Below are positions 34,249 through 42,869 of a DNA stretch of 64,000 bases, piece by piece. Source of the stretch: Pseudomonas oryzihabitans (GTDB lineage Bacteria; Pseudomonadota; Gammaproteobacteria; Pseudomonadales; Pseudomonadaceae); assembly GCF_007665395.1 (NCBI RefSeq), contig NZ_VDND01000008.1:216075-280074 (forward strand), in the 5' to 3' direction. How positions within the stretch are numbered: the first letter of the stretch is position 1; the number at the start of each line of letters is the position of its first letter. A program made the translations under genes and the position numbers. The notes below the pieces were generated by a model. That model was given only the letters and a program-made list of their open reading frames with translations, ran no database searches and had not been told where the DNA came from.

Positions 34249-36444
34249 TCAGAAGTCGTAGCGGGCCCCGACCATCACGCTGCGCGACGGCCCCTGGAAG
34301 TTGAAGGTGGAGACCGAACCTACGCGGGACCAGTAATCCTTGTCGAGCAGGTTGTTCACGTCCAGGGTCGCGGTGAGCTGCTTGGTGACCGGATAGGCGA
34401 ACTTGGCATCGACCGTGGCATAGCCAGGGGCGGAAACGGTGACGTTGTTGTTGGTCTGGGAGAAGTCGCTCATGGCGGTGACGCCCCCGCCGATGCTGAG
34501 GCCGGTCAGCGGGCCACCCGCCAGGGTGTACTTGGTCCACAGCGAGGCCATGTGCTTGGGCATGGTTTCGAACAGGGTGTTGGCCACCCCGCTGAGGTTC
34601 TCGGTGCGCATGTAGGTGTAGCCCGCGAGCACCTCCCACTGGTCGGTCAGCTTGCCACTGGCCTCGAGCTCGGCCCCGCGCACCCGGGTCTTGCCGGAAT
34701 TGGTGTAGAAGCCGGTGGAGACGCCATTGGCATTGAGCAAGGCGGTCGCCCGGTTCTCATCGGTCAGCTGGAACAGCGAGAGCCGGGTATTGAGGTCACC
34801 CTGGAAATAGCTGCCCTTGATCCCGGCCTCGTACTGCTCACCTTCGCGCGGATCGATGGGATCGCCATTGGCCTCGACGTAGTCGGTCTGCGGCTTGTAG
34901 ACCCGCGAATAGCTGGCATACAGCGAGTGGTTGTCGTCGAGATCGTAAACCATGCCCGCATAGGGCGTGACGTAGCCGTTGTGCTGCTGGTCAGCGGCCT
35001 TGTTGGTCTCGGCGGTCGTGGCGGTGGCGAAGGTCCGGGTGTTGGCATCGCCGCGATACCAGCCGACTCGCGCCCCGCCGATCAAGGCCAGCCGTTCGAT
35101 CGGGCGGAAGGTCAGCTTGGAATAGAGACCGAATTCCTTCTCGTCGCTGGTCAGCTCGGTCTGGTAGACCCGGGCCGGCTTGGCGAAGCGGCTGGGCGAA
35201 TAGGTGTCCACGTTGACCGTACCCAGCACGCCATTGCCATTGCTGTAGTCGGTGTCGTAGTGCTTGTAGTCGGTCCCCACGACGAACTCGCTGACCTGCC
35301 CCAGGGCCTCGAACGGCTGGCTGTAGCTGGCATCCAGCGAGTAGGCGTCCTGGTCGAAATCACGGGTGGTGGTGCGGATGCTGGTATTGCCATTGGCCTG
35401 CACGGCGCCACCGGTGAAGGCGTAGAGATAATCCGCCTCGCGATGCGATGCCCGCGCCGCGATACGCCCATAGCCGCCATTGTCGAATCTGTGGGTCAGC
35501 TCGAAGATGCCGTCGGTGGTCTGGCCATCGAAGTAGTTCCAGTCGGCACCGAAGAAGCGCGACTGGCTGAAGTCCAGCAGCTTGCCCTGGGCATTGGTGG
35601 GAAAACCGTTGTTGGGCGTGATGTTCTTGACCTGGTGGATGAGGCCGAAGGAGACCTGGGTGGCATCCGACAGGTCGATGTCCAGGTCGCCGTAGTAGCT
35701 CTCGTTGGTGCTGGCGTTGTAGTCCACCTCGCCGTTGGTGTCGGCCCGGGAAGCGACGAAGCGACCGCGGACGTTCTTGCTCTCGGTGAGCGGCCCGGCC
35801 AGGTCGATTTCCTGGTAGTTGGTGTCCCAGGAGCCGTAGCGCCCGGTGATATGGCCCTGGAAGTCCTCGGTGCCGCGCTTGCGCACCATGTTGACGATAC
35901 CGCCCAGCTCGCTGGTGCTGTTGAACAGCCCGGAGGGGCCGCGCATGATCTCGACCCGGTCGAAGGGCGACAGGATGGGCACGGTGCCGAAGATGCTGGT
36001 CATGGGCGCCGGCAGGCCGTCGATGTTGTACTCGTCGTATTCGTAGCCGCGCGAATAGATGGAGGAGCGCCCGCTGTCGTTGGTCAGCACCCGCAGCCCG
36101 GCGGTGGACTTGGCCAGGTCATCGAGGGTGTTGAAGTTGCGATCCTTGATGTACTCGCTGGTGTAGGAGGTGATCGACTGGGGAATGTCGCGCAACGCGG
36201 CGGGCGTCTTGGTACCCACGGTCGCCGAATCCACGGTGTAGCCGCCGGTCTGCTCGGAGGGCGCCATGTCGTAGAGACGGTTGCCTTCGATGGTCAGGGT
36301 GTCCAGTTCCGTTGCGTTCTGCTCGGCCACCGTCGCGGCGAGGGCCGTCAGCGGAAAGGGGATCAACGCGCCGACCAGCAGCAGCGGGCGAAGCGCTGCA
36401 CGACGGGGACGAAGGGGCTGGCAGAGAATTCCTTGGGTGTTCAT
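34249..36444 (-). CDS. TonB-dependent siderophore receptor, FhuE/FpvA-like
   Basis: 731 aa from the ATG at 36444 with AAGGAT upstream. Signal peptide about 1-36 (PLLLVGALIPFPLTALA). TonB-box-like DTLTIEGN; plug domain with DIPQSITSYTSEYIKDR, YSRGYEYDEYNIDGLP and VEIMRGPSGLFN; barrel to the C-terminal aromatic ARYDF. No N-terminal signalling extension. The plug reads like the FhuE (coprogen/rhodotorulate) and FpvA group rather than FepA/PfeA, which is unexpected beside fes and entF. It is first gene of the second ent block with its own Fur box, so it should import the locus product. Confidence 0.92.
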   Translation of the reverse strand: MNTQGILCQPLRPRRAALRPLLLVGALIPFPLTALAATVAEQNATELDTLTIEGNRLYDMAPSEQTGGYTVDSATVGTKTPAALRDIPQSITSYTSEYIKDRNFNTLDDLAKSTAGLRVLTNDSGRSSIYSRGYEYDEYNIDGLPAPMTSIFGTVPILSPFDRVEIMRGPSGLFNSTSELGGIVNMVRKRGTEDFQGHITGRYGSWDTNYQEIDLAGPLTESKNVRGRFVASRADTNGEVDYNASTNESYYGDLDIDLSDATQVSFGLIHQVKNITPNNGFPTNAQGKLLDFSQSRFFGADWNYFDGQTTDGIFELTHRFDNGGYGRIAARASHREADYLYAFTGGAVQANGNTSIRTTTRDFDQDAYSLDASYSQPFEALGQVSEFVVGTDYKHYDTDYSNGNGVLGTVNVDTYSPSRFAKPARVYQTELTSDEKEFGLYSKLTFRPIERLALIGGARVGWYRGDANTRTFATATTAETNKAADQQHNGYVTPYAGMVYDLDDNHSLYASYSRVYKPQTDYVEANGDPIDPREGEQYEAGIKGSYFQGDLNTRLSLFQLTDENRATALLNANGVSTGFYTNSGKTRVRGAELEASGKLTDQWEVLAGYTYMRTENLSGVANTLFETMPKHMASLWTKYTLAGGPLTGLSIGGGVTAMSDFSQTNNNVTVSAPGYATVDAKFAYPVTKQLTATLDVNNLLDKDYWSRVGSVSTFNFQGPSRSVMVGARYDF

Positions 36445-36535
36445 GGTGATCCTTGTGACCGTGGCGTTGCAGCCGACGCCGTGCACTTGAAGGCTGCTCC
36501 TCGCCGACGCGCGGGCGAGGGGCCAGCACTTTAAA

Positions 36536-36556
36536 TGATAAAAACTCTCATTATCA
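36536..36556. promoter_or_regulatory. Fur box upstream of the receptor-fes-mbtH-entF unit
   Basis: TGATAA and TTATCA arms frame the 21-bp site. The inner 19-mer at 36537-36555 matches the Fur consensus at 14 of 19 positions, with both outer arms perfect. It lies about 90 bases upstream of the receptor start. The DNA from here to 36748 shows no gene. Confidence 0.82.
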
Positions 36557-36748
36557 AATGTTACGTTAAGAGATGCCGGGGATGGGTGCGGCTAGCAGAC
36601 TGCCGGTCTCCCCAGCCCCTGGCTGGGCGGGATCACGAGAAGAGGACGTGCGGTGGCGCCGACGGGAGCGGTACGGCGCCGTCGACAGGCAGGCAAGGCC
36701 GCGACTGGACCGCCTCGAAGCAGGGGGAGGAGCGGATGGAGCGGTGGC

Positions 36749-37012
36749 TCAGAGACCGGAGACGGCGGGCGTCTTGGCCGCGACCTGGCCGATCACCGGA
36801 CTGGGCAGGCGGCAGACGATCTCGCCGATGGCGTTCATCCGCGCCAGCCCGCCATCGCCCTTGCAGGCGTGGTAGTCGGCGAGGTGTTCGGAGGGTGAAT
36901 TGCGCAGCCCCTGGTCGAGGGCCACCACCAGGGCGATCACTCCCAGACCCAGGGCGACGATTTCCAACGTGCTGCGGGCACGATACCAGTGGATCGGTCG
37001 CGAAGGGCTCAT
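36749..37012 (-). CDS. Small single-pass membrane protein, unknown function
   Basis: 87 aa from the ATG at 37012, which has GGAG eight bases upstream. A longer reading to 37093 has no support. A short basic N-terminus (MSPSRPIHWYRARST) precedes one hydrophobic segment at about 17-36 (LEIVALGLGVIALVVALDQG). A polar C-terminal part has two Cys (YHACKGDGG, GEIVCRLPSP) that could form a disulfide outside the membrane. Monocistronic; function unknown. Confidence 0.6.
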   Translation of the reverse strand: MSPSRPIHWYRARSTLEIVALGLGVIALVVALDQGLRNSPSEHLADYHACKGDGGLARMNAIGEIVCRLPSPVIGQVAAKTPAVSGL

Positions 37013-37299
37013 GGGGTGGCTCCAGGGAGGGTGGTCGAGGGCTGACTGCGGGTTCCCTACTCTAATCGCCTGGCGACGAATGTAAACCACCATTGCTCGG
37101 CCCGGAAACGACCCTCGTCGGCTCGCTCCCCTGCGTCCTTGAGCGGCGCCGGCTTGGTAAGCGGGCCTGGCCCCACCCTCGGCGCGGCCCCGGGCCTGCC
37201 CGGGAGGCGGATGTTCGGGCCGGGGTGCTCCGGCAAGAGGGCTGCAGCGCCCTCCCCCGGTCTGCAGCCACGGGGAGGCCGTGACCCTATCGCCGCCGA

Positions 37300-37581
37300 T
37301 CAGGGATTCTCCTTGCTCGGCGATTTGATGTAACCGGGTACCGCGGAATCCGGCGGTGTATGGCGTCCTTCGCCGGCCGCGGCGGCATTGGCCTGGGAGC
37401 GATCCTCGGCGGCCTTGGCCTGCTCCTGGGAGGCGCGGTCGACCTTGCCTTCGGCGGCCTTTTCCTGGGCGGTGTGGCTATGCGCCTGGGCATCCCGGGC
37501 GTGGTCTTCGGAGGTCTTGTCGCAGGCGGCCAGGGTGGCGGCCGCCATCAGGAGGAGCGAGGACAGTAGCGCTTTCGACAT
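37300..37581 (-). CDS. Small lipoprotein, unknown function
   Basis: 93 aa. Signal peptide with lipobox LLLMAAATLAAC, so Cys20 would be acylated. The mature part is hydrophilic, Ala/Lys/Glu/Gln-rich and helical (HARDAQAHSHTAQEKAAEG), ending PGYIKSPSKENP. AGGAACC precedes the ATG. No known domain seen. Likely anchored in the outer membrane. Confidence 0.75.
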   Translation of the reverse strand: MSKALLSSLLLMAAATLAACDKTSEDHARDAQAHSHTAQEKAAEGKVDRASQEQAKAAEDRSQANAAAAGEGRHTPPDSAVPGYIKSPSKENP

Positions 37582-37833
37582 CGGAGGTTCCTAACGAGAG
37601 TGACCTTGCAGAGACTGCCAGCGGCGAAGGATGGTTTCTGCCGGGCCGCAGCGGCTGTGCTACCTGAGGTGTCCATCGCAAAGCCGCAGGGGCGGCCGGC
37701 CGCGCGTAGACACCGCCCGGCGCTGTGCTGTCCGCGGGCACCACCCGCCTGGGCGGTGCGCCAGGGACCTCGTCGTGCCGCGGTCGCCAGGCAGTCCAGG
37801 CGGCCGCGCACGCCGCGGTGGTCAGTCCCCCAC

Positions 37834-40281
37834 TCAGGCCTCTGGCAGGGCCTGCCACCCGCCGGCCGTACGGCGTTCGAGGCTGGCCGGCTCCCCGTCG
37901 AGGCGCAGCAGGTGCAGCCAGCCGTGGCGCACCAGATCGCGCACCACCGGCTGGTTCGCGATCACCTGGTCGAGCCTGGCGCGCGGCGCCTCGATCACCA
38001 CGTGCAGGCGCAGCGGGCGATGCCGCCACTGCTGGCCGTCATGCAGCGATTGCCGCGCCAGGCCGATGCGCAGGTCGCCCCCGTTGCCCTCGAACACGCC
38101 GATATGGCCGCCCACCACGTTGTGCAGCAGCTTGTTGCCGCTGCCGAAGCGCAGGTTATCAGTGGTCGAGGTGAAGTACTGCAGGTTGATCCAGTGCGCC
38201 ACCACCATGGGCGCGGTCATGATCGCCTCCAGGATCCGGTTGTCCTCGTCCTGGCGCCAAGCATAGTCATGCAGGAAGGCACGGCCCTGCAGGTCGACGC
38301 CACGGGTGCGGGCGCGCGGCGCGGCGATGAAGGCGGCATTGCCGGCCAGCCCCCACTCGGGACGGGTTTGCGCCCAGTCCCGGGCCCGCCGCCGCAGCTG
38401 GCCAAGCAATCGCTCCGGCTGCTCGGCCAGCGCGGCCAGACCCAGGCTGCCGGCGCGTTCGCGCCGTACCGCGGCAGTCGCCAGGTCCAGCGCCGTGCGC
38501 AGGCGCTGCCAGCTGGGCTGGAGCGCCTCCGGCAGGGCCTCGTCGGCGAAGATCCGTACCTCATCGGTGGTGGTGTTGTGCAGCCCGGCGAGCACCTGGC
38601 ACTGCGGCGGCAGGTCGAGGCCGCGGTCGCGCAGGCCCAGGCGAACTTTGGTCTCGTTGAGCAGCCCGGCCAGCAGCCGCGCGTTGATCTCGCCGCTCTG
38701 GCCGCAGCAGGCCCCGCAGTCGAGCCCGGCCGCCTGCGGGTTGTTGGCGCTCTGGCTGCCATGGCCGAGCAGCACCAGCAGCGCCGGCACCGGCCCGCGC
38801 AGGCCCATGGCCTTGAGGATCCGCTCGGCCAGGTCGATCTTCTGGGTCGGATCCATGGCTGGCAAGCGCGGTTGCAGGCGCTGCCATTCGCTGCGCCGCC
38901 AGGCGTTGCGGTCTGGCGGCGAGGCGCCCTCGAGCAGTCCGTAGGTGCGCCCCAGCAAGGCACCGGCGTAGCCCAGGCCGACACTCTCGACCAGGGTGAA
39001 GGTCGAGGCCGGCAGCCGCTCGAACAGCCGCCAGCGTCCCTGGCGGGCCAGGCGCGCCTGGCGCCGCTCGGCCAGCTGGCGATCCTGGGCGTCATCGCCA
39101 CTGCCCTCGCTGGCCTGCAGCTGGGGGGCGAGCAGACCCGGCAACTGCGGGCGCGTGGCCTGGGTGCCCAAGGGGGTAAAGGCGATGGGCAGGCCGAAGA
39201 AGCCGGCGAAGCCGCCGGTCTCCAGCTCCGGACAGACCTGCTCCAGGGCCCGCCGCAGCGGTTCGGAGCGGACGTCGATGCAGAAGAACAGCTTGGCCAG
39301 GGGGGCCTCGGGCGAGGCGGCCGGGACGTCCTGGCAGAGGGTGCGCTGCAACTGCTCCTGCCAGGCCAGTTCGTCGGCGCGCTGCCACAGCTGCAGGGCC
39401 TGCCACGTCGCCGAGGGCGGTTGCTGCAACCCGGCTGCCCACGCCGCGCGCCAGCGATGCCAACGGCTGTCGGCATCGCGCCGACGATCATCCACCAGCC
39501 ACTCCCAGGCGGCGCGGATAGCCAGCAACTCCTGCATGGTCTGGTCCTCCTCGCCCTGCAGGTTGGCCTGCCAGCGGCGGTAGGCGCACCAGGACGCCCA
39601 GCCCAGGTTGCGCAGCAAAAGGCAATCGAACCAGGGGGCCCAGTCTTCCGCCGCCAGGCCGAGGTGGCGAACCGCGGCTACCAGGGCCGCCTCGGGCTCG
39701 GGGGGCAGGGCCGCGATCCGCGCATGCAGGTCGCCACAGGCACTGAGCACGCTCAAGCCCTGGTCCGCCAGCAGGCTGGCACGCCAGGCCTGGTACAGCC
39801 CGGCGCGGTCGTCCGGGCGCCAGTCGGCCTGTGCCTGATCGAACCAGGCGGCGCAGCTCTGGCCGATCTGCTGGGTGATCAGCGCCGGCCAGCCCGGTAG
39901 CGGGATGCCCGGTTCGGCGAGGTCTTCGAGCAGCGGCAAGCCCTGGCCCTCCTCCTCCGGCGCCTGCAACGCCTGCAGCAGCTGGGCGGGCGTCCAGGCG
40001 CCGTCGTGCTCGGCCAGCGCCTGGCGCAGGTGACGTTCGGCGAGGGTGCCGTCCTGCCAGGCCTGGCGATAGTCCGCGGCACTCAGGGTCAGGCGGCTGC
40101 CGGCACGCTGCCAGAGCTGCGCGGCGACGACCGACCAGGGTTGATCGCAGCGTTCCCACAGCGGGTTGACCGCGATCATCCGATCCAACGGCCAGGTCGG
40201 CGCGATGCAGGCACAGGCCTGCCGCGCGGCTTCCTGCAGCGAGGCCTGCTCGAGGCTGGCGAGGGGTTCGAACGCAGTCAT
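37834..40281 (-). CDS. dabA: DAB inorganic-carbon accumulation protein DabA
   Basis: 815 aa from the ATG at 40281 (MTAFEPLASLEQ); the longer frame begins inside dabB. DUF2309/UPF0753 family. Zinc-site candidates as in characterised DabA: Cys and Asp in LFFCIDVRSEPLRR, His in LLGHGSQSANNP and Cys in GLDCGACCG. DabA is a carbonic-anhydrase-like subunit. With DabB it drives one-way hydration of CO2 to bicarbonate in the cell. Its start overlaps the dabB stop by 4 bp (ATGA). Confidence 0.94.
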   Translation of the reverse strand: MTAFEPLASLEQASLQEAARQACACIAPTWPLDRMIAVNPLWERCDQPWSVVAAQLWQRAGSRLTLSAADYRQAWQDGTLAERHLRQALAEHDGAWTPAQLLQALQAPEEEGQGLPLLEDLAEPGIPLPGWPALITQQIGQSCAAWFDQAQADWRPDDRAGLYQAWRASLLADQGLSVLSACGDLHARIAALPPEPEAALVAAVRHLGLAAEDWAPWFDCLLLRNLGWASWCAYRRWQANLQGEEDQTMQELLAIRAAWEWLVDDRRRDADSRWHRWRAAWAAGLQQPPSATWQALQLWQRADELAWQEQLQRTLCQDVPAASPEAPLAKLFFCIDVRSEPLRRALEQVCPELETGGFAGFFGLPIAFTPLGTQATRPQLPGLLAPQLQASEGSGDDAQDRQLAERRQARLARQGRWRLFERLPASTFTLVESVGLGYAGALLGRTYGLLEGASPPDRNAWRRSEWQRLQPRLPAMDPTQKIDLAERILKAMGLRGPVPALLVLLGHGSQSANNPQAAGLDCGACCGQSGEINARLLAGLLNETKVRLGLRDRGLDLPPQCQVLAGLHNTTTDEVRIFADEALPEALQPSWQRLRTALDLATAAVRRERAGSLGLAALAEQPERLLGQLRRRARDWAQTRPEWGLAGNAAFIAAPRARTRGVDLQGRAFLHDYAWRQDEDNRILEAIMTAPMVVAHWINLQYFTSTTDNLRFGSGNKLLHNVVGGHIGVFEGNGGDLRIGLARQSLHDGQQWRHRPLRLHVVIEAPRARLDQVIANQPVVRDLVRHGWLHLLRLDGEPASLERRTAGGWQALPEA

Positions 40282-41804
40282 GGACGGTCTCCTAGGGACG
40301 CGATAAGGGGTTGCGGCGAACGCGCCGGCCACAGGCGAAAGGTCAGGCGGGTGAAGTGCTCATCCAGGTAAAAGCCAGCGAAGGCCAGGGGATAGAGGCG
40401 CTGCGCCAGGGCGCCACGGGGGCGGGCCAGGAGCAGCCCCTGCAGCAGGTAGAGGCCGAGCAGCAGCAGTACGGCGAACAGGGTCAGCGGCAGCGGCGCC
40501 GCGGCGAGCCGCTGATGGAGAAGCCAGCCGGCCGCCTGGTGCCACAGCAGGTAGGCCGCCAGCAACAGGGCGAACACCAGCAGTCCGTGCGCCAACTGGC
40601 CGCGCCGCAGACACCAGGGCGTCAGGCCGATGGCCAGGAGCGTCAGGGCCACCCAGGGCAGCTCATGGTCGGGTAGCAGCAGGGTCCAGAGGCCCTTCAG
40701 CAGGGTCAGCGCCAGGGCGGCCAGCAGCAGCGCGCAGGCCAGACTCGCCAGCCCCGGCAGCGGCACCCTTGGCTGCAGCGCATCACGGCGGGCATGGGCC
40801 ACCGTCTCGCCCGCCGCCAGGAAGGCGTGGGCCTTGTACAGCGAGTGGGCCAGCAGGTGGACCAGCGCCAGCTCATACAACCCCAGGCCGCATTCGAGCA
40901 GCATCAGGCCCATCTGCGCGCAGGTCGACCAGGCCAGGCGCACCTTGATGCTGATCCGGGTCATCATCACCAGCGCCGCGAGCACCGCCGTCAGGCCACC
41001 GACCAGCACCAGCAGGCTCTGCGCCGGCACGGCGGCGGCAAACAGCGGCGCGAAGCGCAGCAGCAGGAAACCGCCGAGGTTGACCACCCCCGCGTGCAGC
41101 AGCGCCGAGACCGGCGTCGGCGCCTCCATCACCTGGATCAGCCAGCCATGCACCGGCAGCTGGGCCGACTTGAGGATCACCGCTAGGGCCAGCAGCAGTG
41201 CCGCCAGCTGCAGGTCCCAGCCGAGCTGGCCGCTGCTCTGCAGCCGGGCATCCACCGCGGCGAGGATCCCGGCGATCTGGCTGTCGCCGCTGGCCCGCAC
41301 CAGCAGCAGGGTCGCCAGCAGCAGGCTGACGTCGGCCAGGCGGCTGGCGAGAAACTTCTTGTGGGCGGCCACCACCGCCTGGGGCCGCTCGCGGTAGAAG
41401 GTTAGCAGCTGATGCAGGCTCAGGCTGGAAAGGATCCAGGCACCCACCAGCAGGTACAGGTTGCCGGCGGTCACCACCGTGGCCACGGCGGCCAGGGTCG
41501 CCAACAGGGCGAGCCCATAGCGCCGCTGCCCGGGTTCGCCCTCCAGGTAGCGCTGGGAATATTCGATGATCACCAGCGCCAGCAGGCTGATCAGCCCGGC
41601 CATCGCCAGGCCGAGGCGGTCGCCGGACTGACCACCGAAGGCCGCCTGGAGCCCGGCGGCCACCGCCAGGATCAGGCCGAGATAGCCGGCGGCCCGGACC
41701 GGCCACCAGAATCGCCGTGGTGAGTGGAGGAAGGTGGTGGGGATCAGCGCCAGGGCATAGGCCCAGGGCAGCAGTGACGCCAGGGAAACCGGCAGGCTAG
41801 ACAA
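40278..41804 (-). CDS. dabB: DAB transporter membrane subunit DabB (NuoL-like)
   Basis: 508 aa proton-conducting membrane protein of the complex I antiporter family, about 14 helices. Motifs: VEG-like loop replaced by YLEGEPGQRRYGL, then HKKFLASRLADVSLLLATLL, LPVHGWLIQVMEAPTPVSALLH (helix pattern) and TRISIKVRLAWSTCAQMGLM. It supplies cation flow that powers DabA. The only plausible start is TTG at 41804, preceded by AGGAG at eight bases. No early ATG or GTG exists in frame. Confidence 0.93.
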   Translation of the reverse strand: MSSLPVSLASLLPWAYALALIPTTFLHSPRRFWWPVRAAGYLGLILAVAAGLQAAFGGQSGDRLGLAMAGLISLLALVIIEYSQRYLEGEPGQRRYGLALLATLAAVATVVTAGNLYLLVGAWILSSLSLHQLLTFYRERPQAVVAAHKKFLASRLADVSLLLATLLLVRASGDSQIAGILAAVDARLQSSGQLGWDLQLAALLLALAVILKSAQLPVHGWLIQVMEAPTPVSALLHAGVVNLGGFLLLRFAPLFAAAVPAQSLLVLVGGLTAVLAALVMMTRISIKVRLAWSTCAQMGLMLLECGLGLYELALVHLLAHSLYKAHAFLAAGETVAHARRDALQPRVPLPGLASLACALLLAALALTLLKGLWTLLLPDHELPWVALTLLAIGLTPWCLRRGQLAHGLLVFALLLAAYLLWHQAAGWLLHQRLAAAPLPLTLFAVLLLLGLYLLQGLLLARPRGALAQRLYPLAFAGFYLDEHFTRLTFRLWPARSPQPLIASLGDRP

Positions 41805-41905
41805 GGTGAGCGCTCCTGGAGGGGGATGGCGCTAGTGTCAAGAAATGTCTGGACCATTTAAAATAGATAGATCAGAACCAATCGTTCACTTAATAAGAAC
41901 ACTTC

Positions 41906-42802
41906 ATGCGCCGACTGAATTTCCATCATCTGCACTACTTCTGGGCCGTCGCCAAGGAAGGCAACCTGACCCGTGCCGCCGAGACGCTGCATGTTTCCCA
42001 GTCGGCCCTCTCGACCCAGATCCGCGTCCTGGAAGAGCAGCTGGGCCATGCCCTGTTCCTCCGCTCCGGTCGCAGCCTGCGCCTCACCGAGGCCGGGCAA
42101 CTGGTGCTGGACTACGCCGACACCATCTTCGCCCTCGGCAGCGAACTGCAGACCACCCTGCATCACACCGGCCAGGCCAGTCAGACGTTGCGCATCGGCG
42201 CCGTCGCGACCCTCTCGCGCAACTTCCAGGAAAACCTGCTGCGGCCCTTCCTCGGCCGCGAGGACCTGGTGCTCACCCTGGAATCCGGTGGCGTGGAGGC
42301 ATTGCTGGAGCGCCTGGCCCTGCACAAGCTGGACGTGGTGCTGACCAACCAGGCGGTCAGCGCCGACAGCCAGCGCACCTGGCAGTGCCGCCTGCTGGCG
42401 CGCCAGGCGGTGTGCCTGATCGGCCCGCCGCGCCAGGACAGCCGCCCCTTCGACCTGCGGCGGGACCTGCAACAGGCCCGGCTGATCGTGCCGGGGCGCA
42501 GCAGCGACGTGCGCAGCCAGTTCGAGGTCTATTGTGCCGGCCACGGACTGCATCCGCTGATCTGCGCCGAGGTCGACGACATGGCCATGCTGCGCCTGCT
42601 CGCCCGGGATTCCGGCGACATGGCGCTGCTGCCCGCCGTGGTGGTGCAGGACGAACTGCGCAGTGGAGCGCTGCAGCTGTACGCCGAGGTGCCCGAGATC
42701 GCCGAGCAGTTCTATGCGGTGACCCTGCAACGCCAGTTTCGGCTGAACATCCTGGACGAGCTGCTCGGCCAGCCGCTGGCGCAGGCGGCGACCGAGGGCT
42801 AG
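41906..42802 (+). CDS. LysR-type regulator, divergent from dabBA
   Basis: 298 aa. Winged helix FHHLHYFWAVAKEGNLTRAAE, then VSQSALSTQIRVLEEQLG and LFLRSGRSLRLTEAG, of the NhaR/CbbR-related branch. The effector domain follows. It is 101 bp from dabB, across an AT-rich gap (TTTAAAATAGATAG) that would hold both promoters. It most likely regulates dabBA according to CO2/bicarbonate or metabolic state; inferred from position. Confidence 0.9.
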   Translation: MRRLNFHHLHYFWAVAKEGNLTRAAETLHVSQSALSTQIRVLEEQLGHALFLRSGRSLRLTEAGQLVLDYADTIFALGSELQTTLHHTGQASQTLRIGAVATLSRNFQENLLRPFLGREDLVLTLESGGVEALLERLALHKLDVVLTNQAVSADSQRTWQCRLLARQAVCLIGPPRQDSRPFDLRRDLQQARLIVPGRSSDVRSQFEVYCAGHGLHPLICAEVDDMAMLRLLARDSGDMALLPAVVVQDELRSGALQLYAEVPEIAEQFYAVTLQRQFRLNILDELLGQPLAQAATEG

Positions 42803-42827
42803 CAGCGGCATGGCGCCGCAGACCAGC

Positions 42828-42860
42828 CCCCTGGCCTCGCCGGTCCAGCGAGGCCAGGGG
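42828..42860. terminator. Hairpin between the convergent LysR and autotransporter genes
   Basis: Perfect 13-bp stem CCCCTGGCCTCGC / GCGAGGCCAGGGG with a 7-base loop. No long T run follows, but its strength and place between two converging genes mark it as a bidirectional transcript end. Confidence 0.8.
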
Positions 42861-42869
42861 CCCGGCGCC

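Noticed and set aside
36535..37065. Plus-strand open frame of 176 codons upstream of the receptor gene
   Set aside because: Arg/Gly/Pro-rich antisense of the small membrane protein gene, with no ribosome site.
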